Shown here: positions 49,001 to 61,000 of the stretch, piece after piece
Layout: each line of letters starts with the position of its first letter
Numbering within the stretch: the first letter of the stretch is position 1
DNA from: Caecitellus pseudoparvulus
Taxonomy: Eukaryota; Bigyra: Bicosoecida
Assembly: GCA_965644315.1 (NCBI GenBank)
Contig: CBFFRQ010000053.1
Location: 248,001 to 312,000 of the forward strand
DNA length: 64,000 bases
Reading direction: 5' to 3'
Program-made: the position numbers and the translations under genes
The notes under the pieces: model-generated
Seen by the model: the letters and a program-made list of their open reading frames with translations, nothing else
Database searches by the model: none
Told to the model about the DNA's origin: nothing

Positions 49001-52000
49001 GTGCCGCACCTTGAGATGGCCAATGAAGTTCTGGCTGCGATAAGATGGATCCCCCCCCGGCATGGCACTGCAGATAGGACAGACAACTCTTGCTGCGCTG
49101 CCGTTCAAGTGATGGCGCATCGCGTGCCTGATCAACTCGCCCCGCCCAAGGTGCACCTTGGCAAGGTTCGCCGACGAGTCGCCCGAGACATCCAATAACG
49201 GGTTTGTGTAGCCCTGTTTGGGTTCCCACCACATGCGTGGCATTCCCGAGGCTGAAACTACGACTTCGGAACGGTCCCGATCTTGAGGGCCTGTGGAAGC
49301 GCTGACCGGGCAGGGGCGAGCGTCTGGTGTCGTGACGGCGTTGGCAGATGCCCCGCTTTGCCGCGTGGCGAGCGCAGACACGTCAACCTGCTGGCGGTTG
49401 GCCACTGACCCAACCAGTTCGTGAACGCTTGGAAGCACAGGTGCAGCGGAGCCGGTTCGAGATTGTGAACCATCAACTGTCGCCAGAAGTCGACCGAGGC
49501 TCGTGGCTGATGCGCCGGCGATGGGCGCCCCAAAGTCCTCTCCGCCTCTGCCAGCGACGTGCATGCCGTACTGGGCAGACTCGGAGCGCAGCATTGGCGT
49601 GGGGTCGACTTGCTGGATATCCCCACCACTAGACTGAGGGGTGATTGGCGGAGGGGGCCTGGTTGGAGCCTTCATCTCGGCGAGAGGTGCTCCCATCTCA
49701 AAGAGTAGGTGTCGCCAGCGCTGGGCGGCTGCGATGGCGCTCGACATGTGGCCTGGTGGAAAGAAGGTAAAGCGCAAGTCGCCGGTGCCCATGTCCTCTG
49801 GTGCAGGTCCCAACGACTCCAAACCAACCCCGCATGCCTTGGCATCCTGAACCACCATGCTTCTTGCAAGCAGGCGCAGGGTGGGCAAGAGGTCCAGTGG
49901 AATCCGCACGCCAGTGTTGGACATGTGCACCAGGGCAGCCCGCAACGTGAACATTTCGCTAGGTAGCAAGGTGAACAAAGGCACCCCCCCAAGGCTCTTT
50001 CCAGTCGCCCCCGTGGATGCAATGCGCCGGCATACAACGGACACAACGTGGCGTAGCGCTGCTACGTGCAGGAAGCTGCGTACCCGGTGCGCACGTCGAT
50101 TCGCAGCATCCAGCGCCAACCACTCCAAGGGGCGCAGCGCCCAGTTCACTGCCTCCAGCAACGCCTCTGACGCCTCCGTGGAATGCGAGAACGGCGCCTC
50201 TGCTAGGCACTGCAACAACCTGTCAAGGCCTGAGGCATCGGATGACCACATGTGCTGGAGAATGCTCCTGGGCCGGACACCCTCGCGCAGTGCTGGAGAG
50301 GCGGGCGAGCTGCCCAGCGATGGCGAAGTGGTGTGGCCAGCGATTGGCCGTTTCACACCGCCCGACCGGGGCACAGGCAGGGTCACTGGCGAGGGTAAGC
50401 CGCCCGAGCGTGTGAGGGCTGCGGTGACAGCAGCTGCTGCAGGCCTGCGCCACCTCCCCTCCAGCAGGGCTGCAACAGAGAAGGGTGTTGCGTGAATGAG
50501 GGCCCGAAGCAAGGCCAGCGCACGCTCGGCTACTGTCACGGTGAAGTACCGCGGCTGGGTGCTGTATGAAACACTTGCCAGCAGGCTTCCAGAATCGACT
50601 CCCGCCGAGGGCTGCTTGCCAACGAGCGAAGAAGGCATGCTGCTGCCACTCTGGAGTGCTGCGGCGGTGGCAGCGGCCACCTGCACTTCATCATGACTGG
50701 GGGGCACCAACTTTGCAGCCCGCAACACATGTGCAGCCCTTGCCATCGGGTGCAACGGGTCCTTCACGTGCACTGCGGCAAGAGCTGCAGGCAAGCCCTC
50801 CAGCACGCTGCACAGCAAGTCGACAACGGTGACTGCTGCCCCGGGTGCTGCGACCAAGGACGTCAGCACTTGCTCGTACATGCCAGCTCGCGCAGCCCCT
50901 GGCTGGAAAAGCAGACCCAAGAGTGCCGAAATGTTAGTCACAGACACGCCGTGGACAAGCAGACTGCCTGCCACATCATCAGAAGCTGATCTCCGTGAAT
51001 CGGTTAGGACAAGCATCGGGAATCGTCCACGCGCTGGCATGGGCACAGTGGGCACGACGTCTTGAAGTGTCGGTGCATCCCACGCATATGCTCTCGGCGT
51101 CTCGGTGTCGAAACCAAGTGGCACGCTGTCATTGCGGTAGTCAGGGCCTCGTTGGACTCGCCCAAAGCGCGGGCCGTTGGCGAGCTTGGGGAAAAAGCCA
51201 GGCACCACTCCATTCGTGACTCCACCTCCTTGCTGCTGTGTCAGGGCATGCAGCGGGGGGTCGTTGACACCAGAGCCTGCTTCACTGGTGAGGTCTGTGA
51301 TGCGGACAACTCCACGAAGGTTGGGTTGAGACACGCTGCCAGACGAGCGGGCACCGCTGACTTGGTCGTGGTCACTGCCAAACGTACTCGCAAGGCCCAG
51401 TGGGTCGTACTCGTGCTCTGAACTCCCACGAGACCCCAGCATGCTCATACCCTGCATGGTGTCAATCCTGGCATGAGCCACGTACGCCCCCGCAGGTGCC
51501 TCGCTCCCATCTCGAGCCTCCCAAGCATCTGTCAGCAGCTCTGCAGCACCTGGCAGCAGCACTGCCTCCGCGTCTTGCACACTCAACTGCGACACCTCGC
51601 GTGGCACGGACAGGGTCGGGTTTCGTCCGGCAGCGGACACTGCCCTCACACATTTTGCCAGGGTCTGCGAGAACTGCCTCCACACTGGGCCGCCTTCAGC
51701 ACCAGCAGAATTCAAGACTTCGTGCCCGGCCGCAGCCACGACCATGCGATGCATCCTCCCAAGAGTCGTAGCCACTGCCACAGGCAGGGACGCGTCGCCA
51801 ACTCCTGGGATGGGTAATGGCAGCTCCGCTACAGAGGCACCAGGAGAAGCAGCCGCACCCCCTTGCGGCAGTCGATGTCTTGCGAGAATATCGTGCTGAG
51901 GAGCTGGCGCTCCGCTCGAACCTGACCCAGCATGCCCTGCTGCTACTCCTTGTGACCCTTGCCAGGCGGCGGCTTGGGCCATTCGGGAGGAAGCTGCAAG

Positions 52001-55000
52001 GGCTGCGGAAGTTCGCACTGACTCCGCCTCAGCCTGCAGCTGCCTCGGCAATGCGGACACTTGTTCAGGGGACAAATTCAAGAGCACGTCTGCCCTGGCA
52101 TCCTGGCCGACAGACTCCAGCAACATCAGAACTTCCGCAGTGCCTTGCTCGCCAGTTGCCCCACCAGATGGGCGCGCCTCGGTCTGCTGCCCAGGCAATG
52201 CTGACAAAGTCTCCACCAGCACGGCATCCGGCAGTGTCGCAAGCACAGCGGCATCCATATCTGGTGGCAAGGTTTCCACACCAACTTGCTGCATCGCAGA
52301 AAGAACTCGGGCAGGAATAGAGGGTGCTTGCTGCGTTGCTCCGCCTGTTGCTGTCCCGGCCATCGTGCCAAGCTCACCCCGCCCGCTGTGACCATCTTGG
52401 AGCTGCCCGGCAATCTGCATCACCTGAGTTGCAGCGCTGCCTCGACCTGTCTGTGCCGTCGATGCGGGTGCCCCTGCACGCGCTGTCAGGCGCGCCGGCT
52501 CGGCCTGTGGAGGGGTAGACCCAGCCGGAGACGGGGGCGCCCCCTGCTCAGTGCTTGCGCTTTCAAGCGGAGCGGGCAACTTGACGGGTCTGGGTCCACT
52601 TGAGGCCTCCTCCTCCACGACTCCCGAGCCACGCACGAGTGGGCTTGTGCTGAGGGGGGTCGGGCTAGGCAGCGGCACGGGGGGCAGCCCCTCCACGTGG
52701 TGTGACGACAAGAACGCCGCATGTGGTGTGGAGGCAAATGTATACCAGCTGGGTGGGACGGCAAGTGCGGCAGCCGCCAACGCTGTTGTCAAGCCTGACG
52801 CAAACGACTGCGAAGGTGATACACCTGCTGCCACGTCCGGCTGCAAGCCATCCGTGAGGGAGTTGACGCGAGACAACGCTGCACCCACGCGGGGACCGCG
52901 AACCCGCACCATGTGCCATGTGGACCCGCTCCCCAGCACTGGCATGTCGCAATCAGCGCTGCCAATCCTCGGCGATGGCCAAGATCCTGGACGGCGCGCT
53001 TCGCTGCCTGCCACACGCAAAGCAGAGTCGCTGCCCACTTCAATTCGAGGCAAAGCGAGGCTTCCAGGCACTTGCCCGTGAGGGAAAGCAGCTCCAGTGA
53101 AGCCACTCTGAGATAGCAACCTCAGGAAGCGGTGTTCGAGCCAACCTGGGAGGCATTCGTGCACCAACAACCCCAGGGCCTCCTCGTCTCCAGAGATGAA
53201 GACTCTGTTGGAGCCTTGGCGGGCCGCTGAAGCATTACTGACAGTGGGCAGGCCTAATGGCCCAAACTCGCGGAGCGGCGGCATGAGCAGCACGCCTCCC
53301 ACAGGGACCAGGGGGGTCGTCGCCAGCAGCTCTTGGCTCCATCGCCGAGAAGCAGTCAGACTGCCGCCGCCCGTGGAGGTTCCAGGATACCCAGAAGGCA
53401 GCACAAGCGCTGCCAACGCAGGTACAACGCGAGAGTGAGAGCCAAGGAATGACGTCGCACCACTTGTTCGGGCCGTGTGCACTGATCCCGACAGGGTGCC
53501 ATGGCGTTGTGGAGAGTCCGCAGCGGCAAGGGTCAGCCCAAACACAGGCAGCACCGAGGAGCTTGCAGCGACAACGGCATCCTGCGCAGCTTCACTGCCG
53601 TGCTCCGCACGCACGCGATTCAGGACAGCGATGGCACTGTGGTGAGTCTCTACACCTCGGCTCAACATACTCTGGGCAGCGGAGCTGGTGAATATGCCGA
53701 GAGATGGGCCGGATGACGGAGCCTCCTGGAACGAAGAGGTTGGCCCTCTGAGATGCAACAGGTCCCCCCGCAAACCAATTTCGGCACTTGCTCCGCTCCA
53801 CATGGCAGGCACTCGGAGCGCTGCGGTGGCGCGCTCCACTGCTGCTGTTCCACCGTCCGCGCTTCCAGGGGCAGCATCGGAACTACTGCCCCGGCGTGCT
53901 GTGATACCGGTGCCTCTCTCAGGGGCACCGGGGAGCCCCTGGCCCATAGCTTGCCAGACGTCAGAGAGCTGGATGCCGGCTCGCTGCGTCCCCCGCCTCC
54001 TCCGAGAGGAGTTTCCTCGACGTCGCGTACGCTGGCGAACGTTTTCCCCTGGCATGAAGATGTCGCCCCACTCGCCGTCTCCAGGCACTGCTGACATGGC
54101 TGTGCTGCCGCCGTCGCCATCCCCCTGCCCGAGAATGTCCCCAGCAGCGGAACCGGCGACACTTGCAGCATCTGCTGAAGCGGATGCGGAGCGACCAGAG
54201 GCAGCTCGCCGCTGCCGAAGGGCGCGGAAGGTGCTGTCGTCCTCAGCTAGCAAGGTGAGCTGTACGCGCTGCAGACTGCCGGACGACATCATGCGCAAAT
54301 GAGGGTTGCTTGCCAGAGCCATCGCGAGGCGCGCCGGGCGCTGGCCCTGGGAACTCCCAGCACTCTGGGAGAACTCCGGTGAGGAGCGAATCTCACGCAT
54401 GTGGTCCATCACATTTGCCATGAATGATTGCAAGGGGTTGCTTGTAGTGGACGCCGCACTTTGCCGCGCTTCGGGAGACAGCCGCCCAGAAGCCCTCGTC
54501 CCGTAGTGCATGTCATCTGCCTCGTCCTCGTCTGGCTGCGAAAACTGCCGACTGTGCATGCTTGCAGGGAGCAGGCCTGGCCACAGGGCCGACGAACTCA
54601 GCGACCCTGGCGGCTGCTGTGGGCCGCGATGAGCTTGCATGGGCTCGCGGGCAGCGGAGGAGCCCGCTCTCTCGTGGGTGGGCGCATGGTGCTGAGGAGC
54701 TGAGGCAATGCCGACCTCGTTGCTCGGTGGGGCCGCTTCGAGATCAGTAGCACTCAGAATCTGCCTCAAGGGTGGCCCCCGATTCAAGTTTGGCTGTGGT
54801 GGCCCATCGTGGACTCCCGAGCTGAGACCGCCCACTCTGAATGCGTCGAGGCTCAGCATCGTAGGCACTCCATCCGGTGGTTGCTGGGCAGAACCGAACG
54901 AGAGTCGAGTGACGGATCCTACCGGTTGACTTGAATGCTGAGAACTTGCAGGGTGTGGCCCGCCTGCGGTGCCCGCAGAGTTCCTGGCCGCTGCTTCAGA

Positions 55001-58000
55001 CAGCACGTTGTCGCCTCCGAGCAAACCTGCAAAGGAGTCGGGAGGCACGCCCCCAGCCGTCGGCCCTTCATCGATCGCCACTGGACTCGCAGCTGCTCCC
55101 AGCGTCAGCGGGGAGGGAACTCGACTTTCTGACACCCCTGGCGCATTTGAGCTTGGCTCTGGACTGGGGTCCAGCGAGCGAACGTCGGAGCCAGGCCCAG
55201 ACTGGGGGCTGGAACCTGGCTGAGCCCTTGCCTGCTGAGACGCTGACGCAACAAAGGGCCTCATCACGACACTGAATGCAGGCTCCTCTGGGGGTGACGT
55301 GTGCTCTCGAACCTCCCTCTCCAACACGAGGTCAGAGTCTTCTTCCTTATGCTCAGGGTCGTCCTGAAGTGAAGCTTGGTGAAGCGGTACAAGCAGCGTA
55401 GGTGACTCGGCCAACGATCCAGACCCTGAGTCTGAACCGCTTCCTAGACCTGAGTCTGAGTCAGAATCTGATGATTCTGACTCCGCGCCTGAGCCTGGCT
55501 CACTGCGCGTTCCATCTGCTGACCAGCCGTCCTCGCTTAAGTCGCCGCCAAGTACTGCTTCAAGCTGCGAGAATCCCAGCGAGCCAAGCAGGTGGTTTAC
55601 AAAGGCTTGCCCAGCAGCGCCACCCAAGACCCTGGCCACGACAGGGGCCGTATCAACTGCCCCAGACGTGACTTCTGCAGTGGAACCTGTCGCCGGATCT
55701 GACACTTCGATCACGACAGTCCCCGTGACAGTGCCGTCCTCAGCTGACGCGCCAGGTTGGCTGGCATGCGTGGAGGTGCCGAACCCCCCCCCGCTCTCGC
55801 GCAGCACAGCTTGCAGGCCCCCCGTGCTCTCATCATCGCTGTCACCCTCGCCCAACCTGAAGAAGCCGACGTTCCGGGGACGCCGAACCTCTGGTTCCTC
55901 GCCGTCACCACTTGTCATCATCACTGCGTCTGGCCCCGGCTGCTGCAGCTGCAAGTCATCATCGTCAGAGAGCGCTTCGACGAGCACGTCATCGCCGCCT
56001 TCATCGTCTTCGTCCTCGCTGTCTGCATCATCGGCACCTTCCCCAGTCGTTTGGGCGGAATCGGGGAACGCCTGGGCTGCGTTTGGTCGTTCAGAGCCCA
56101 ACCTAGCGTCATCCTCCTCTGCTTCCGCATCTGACTCGTCGTGCTGCCCAACGCTGAAGGCAACACTGTCTGCGCTGTCTGCACGACGAAGTGCGACAGA
56201 CCCCAGGCCGCTGGAACCCGGCGGTGAAGCCCCCGCCTCCCCTGTCCCAAGATTGCTCAGGGCGGCGGGAAATGCATGGGTTTGTGGCAACCCAGACTCC
56301 ACCTTCGGGGCTGCACTGTGCCGGTTGGAGTCCCTTGAAGTTCCTGTGGGTGTAAGGGTATGACCTGCCCGCGCATCTTCCGGAGAGTGGTGCTGGCGAA
56401 GGGGTGCAGACCTGCGACGCTTGCGCGCAGCCCCATGCCCCTTCCGTGGCTCCGTCTGGGGCACTCGAAGTGCCCGTGACCGCACCCGAGCGTGGGCGAC
56501 ACTCGGCAAGTCCACGACGTTGGATGTGGCTGCAGCAGCTAAGCAAGCGGCAACCATGCTCGTCAAGGCAAGCAAACCTTGCTGACCTGATGGAGCAGCA
56601 TGAAACAGTTTCTGTGTCTCAGCATCCACTTGGCACACGTCCGCTGAAAGCAAAGACTGCACAAACTGAGCTGCGTTGTACAATCCGAGTCTGGAGTGTG
56701 GTTCGACTTGCAGAGTCTGTGCCTTGGTGGACTTCTGCAAAGTTGCAGTAAGCGTGGCGAGCAAGCCAGTGACAGCGGAGAGCGCCTCAGGGGCCTCAGG
56801 TAAATCTGGTTCAATCGTAGGGATCAAAGACATGAGCATGGAAAGGGCGCCTCGGGCATGTGCCTCGGCCGGCAAGTACTGCGGAGACTGCCACACGCGG
56901 GAGAGACTGGCAAGCGGTGACACGGTGCCCCCCGGCGGCACAGCCAAAGAGCCTGAAGGCATCAAGGCAAGGTTCACCTCGGCGTTGCTAGTTGCAAACA
57001 GTGCTGCAAGGCTCCTGCCAATGTTTCTGTGGCCGACAGATGAGCTCTCCAACTTCAATGGGACATCGGTGAGCACTGCCTTGGCCAGGTTGCACAAGGC
57101 CTTCACGCCTGCAGCTCGCAGGGAGGCGTGCAGGTACGCAGGCGGAATGTGGAGCGCGGGCATGGCCTCCATCATCTTCTGCACAAGCTCCTCTTGCTTC
57201 AGCTCGCCCCAGCGAGCCCAAACAGCCAGCTGCCGGAGTATGTGGTCGAGAAGGAGAACAGCATGCAGATCAGACAGCCTCGCAAAAGCAAGGAGCATGC
57301 CTTCCGCCATGGAGCTTGTTGCCTGTGAGTGACAAATGTGCCATGAAGCCCTCGCTCGTGCCACCTGCTGCACCTGGGCGTTGTAAACCGTGGAGTGTGT
57401 GACCTGCTCGAAGGATGCAGCTCTGGGCAAGGGCCACTGTGGAGACACTGCGTCGGCAGGGGCGCACCCAAGGAGGCCAATGTCATCCCAGCCGAATGCT
57501 GGGAGCACTGTGCTGAGGATTGTCGTCAAAGCAGGATTTGCCCCGGCCAAGTACTCGGTAAAGCCATCCACCAGCCCAACGCCTAGTGCAGCGAGGGTTC
57601 CTTGCAGTTTTCGTGTAGGCACCAACATGGGCGAAGGCGGCGAGCCAGCTGCTGCGCCCTGAGCCATGCACTTTGCGTGATTTCGTCGAGCTGCATCCAG
57701 GCCAGCTGTCAATGCAGCCATTCTCGCAGGGGATGGGACGGGGTCCCTGAAGGGGTACGCCCTAAGCCTCCCTGGGACTCCCGTCATGGACACCCCGTCG
57801 GGGAGTGGCAAGTCGACTGTTGCTGGTGGTGAGGGTGGGCTTGTCCTCGCCTTGGCAGTTGCTTTGCCGTGCTTGCTTGGCTGATCGCCTGCTGAAGAGT
57901 TCATGCAGAAGGGAGGCAGGTCAGCCTGCGCAGCACACACAGCGAGGAGCCTCCAAGCACTGTCGACCAGAGGGTGAGATTCAGGAAAGAATGCCAAGAG

Positions 58001-61000
58001 CGGGGTGAAGTCAACCCGACCAGAGCTATCGGCACGGAGCAAGGCCCCCCACTGTGTGGCGCTGCCCTCATCCGGGCGCAAACTGAACGGTGTATCTGGC
58101 CGAAAAGAGTTCAGAACCTCTGTGAGCACTTGCACACATCGAGCAGGTGTCAGGGCCCAAGCTGAGCCTGCCAATGCGGGGTCCTGAGTGCTGAACATTC
58201 GAACGGGATGGGGCTGGTCGTCAGGCGCAGCGGCCCTCCATGATAACACGCCCTGCAGAACACACGAAAACAACGCATGTGTGGCGTATGTCATCATGGA
58301 TGCTTGTGAAGACATGTGACTGAGGGGTAGCACAGCACTGGGCGCTGATCGAGCGAGCGCCTCGGCGCTGGCAGCCGGCAAGAGCTGGGAGCCCGTCATC
58401 CCGCCCACCAAAGGCACGAACAGCACTGACGACGAAGACGCGGGGGCGGGCAAGGGGGAATGCCACGAGGGCCCTGGTGCAGCGGGTCTCCCCATGTCAG
58501 CCCCACGGGCATACCACAGCTCCAGGGGAAACTTAGACAGAAGCCGGGCATCCAGCGCTGCTTGAGCCGCAGGAGTGTCCTCGGAAATGGGGCAGGCATC
58601 AGCGTGCCACGAGCTGCGCACACGAATGCGCCCTTCAGAGACACTCCTCAGGAGCTGCAGCATCCTGGACCGAAGGGCCAAAGCCTGGGGCTGAGGTCGG
58701 ATGGCAACGTAGACTTCCTCCTCCCCCCCGTGCATGGCAGTCCAGCAGGAGAGCCGGATGCAAACAGCAAGAGAAAATAAGCCAGGATCTCTCACAGCCA
58801 CTGGCGCGACCAACTTCAAGAATTGCCGCATCGTCAAAATCCCAGGGGAATCCTGACGAGGGTGCGATTCGGCGGCTTGCTGGGCTGGAGAGACTGTGAC
58901 ACTCGAGCTTGTGCGGTTGGCGGAGGCTTCGTCACGCTCTCCACGACCTCGCCTGCGGCCTCCCACTTGGCGGGCCGGGCCGCTGGCTGGTAGTCCAGAC
59001 GGTGTGGCATTATGCCGCCTCATGTACTGAGACACCTTCATCGTGATGTCTTGCTCACACCGCTTCAGGAATGACACGTGGTCGTCGCACACCCGCTTCA
59101 AGATGGAGGCGCAGTGCTTTGCCTGACCGGCAAAGTCTGACTCAGACGGCAGCGAGAGCAGGGCAGGGACACCGCCAGCGGCCACGAAGGCAAGTGCACC
59201 GGTCCTCCTTCGAATCAAGTGCTTGACCAACGACAGGACAGCTGCCGCCGCCGAGGGCGTGATGCACCTCATGCGAAGCAGCCCTGCCGCCACACGCGAG
59301 GAAGAAATTACTTGCCCTTGAGACAGCAGTGAGCAGTCATTCAGGCTGTGGGCGAGGGCCACGATGCTGGACAAGAAGGCATCTTCCGCATCCCCCTGTT
59401 GGCTGGCTTGCATCGTGTGCTGTACAGCCACCTTGACGGGAGTGCCTTGAAGCGGCAGGCGAACCTGCACAAGCAAGTCCAAGACTGCAACTGCAGGTGT
59501 GACGAACGCCGGCCACTTCGTCCACCACGTGGGGGCACTAGGCAGCCCACTCTCCCTCTCGCCATGCACCCCATCGCCTCCCAAATTGCAAGGCAGGTAA
59601 TCCACCGGGATGCGAGGGTGGGAGCACTCTGAAACAGACAAAACTGCCGTGAGGGCGTGTAGCAAGGCTGTTGACACGTTAGTGTGCAGGGTTGACCCTG
59701 ATGGGGAAGCAATGGCCACCTGACAGCGAGAGGCAAAGACGCGGCTTTCAGTGTCCACAAAGAGGATGGATGAGAGGACTGCGCACAGGTTTGCCAGCGC
59801 TGAGCTTGATTGGGAAAACAGACTGTCCTCCAGGGGAGCAGCGGACCCCCCTTCCACAGCATCGTGAACGCACTTGACGAATGCTCCGCACGCAGCTGCC
59901 ACTGCACTGCACAGCCACTGCGACATGGTGGCACGGCTTGCAACCATCGTGTGGCTTGCAGGCTGCAAAGCTGCTGGGAGTGGCAGCTGCAGCGCCTCGA
60001 AAACGCTGAAGGGAAGGCTTCCGACAAGCGAGCGGAACGCAGACACTGGCCGAGGCAGGAGCAATTGGAGCAGGGCCCGCCCAGCGTGGTGCAAGTACTG
60101 CGGCAAGGGGGCGTTGGGCGCCCCTGCGTTGGACTTGCTGGCCGATGGAGGTATACTGATGCTCCTGAGCACAGTTGCCAGTGGTGGGCTGGGTGGCCCA
60201 TCCGGCTTTGTCTGGGATGGCTCTCTCGGACCTGCATGAGAAGCAGACAGCAGCAGCCGGGTGGCGATGGACGGTGTTAAGGTGCGAACTGCAGCAATGA
60301 CCTGGCGGACCGTGGAGAAGCGCTGTACCAGTGCTTGTCCCGCAGCTTCGTCCAATGAGTGTGTCTCTTGCCGAGACAAAACTGGCGCCGGACACAGAAG
60401 GAACTGCTCCCCACAAGTCGGCTCGTACACACCGTCCGCTAGGAAGTCTGGTTGTTGCATAACGCTAGGCGCATCAGGAGGGGGGGCAGCAGGGGAGAGT
60501 GTACCCTCCAGGTTCGTAACGTCAAGTGGTGGGGCACCCCCTGCAGCCACACGACGCGGGCGGCTTCCCCGAGCGGAGTTGACGTTGCTGTTGGCGGACA
60601 CGTTGAAAACAGGACCTGGACTGTCGGACCAAGCAGCGAGCACGTCAAAGACGTGCCGTCGATGTGTGGATCTCTCTTCTACACGAGGGCGGAGCTGCAG
60701 TCCATAGAAACGGTGCCCCCTTTCAGTGGTGGCTGCTTGGTGCAGGCTCGGGGTGGGTGACGGGGAGGTTCGCCCGGGGGCTGCACTGCCCCACTCCGGC
60801 TGCAAGTGCGCCTGGAGCATGCTCCGAAGTCCAGCTTGTAGGGTGCGTTCAATCATGGGGTCTCCCACGTCCCGCATGGACACATCCGACCCCAGGATTA
60901 CTTGCTGGCTCCTGGCGCGAGGGCTTGAACGCGGCGCAATGGGCAGCCGCACACCTTGTTGCTGTGGCTCCCTAGCAGGGTGCGCGGTCCATCTCAGCAC

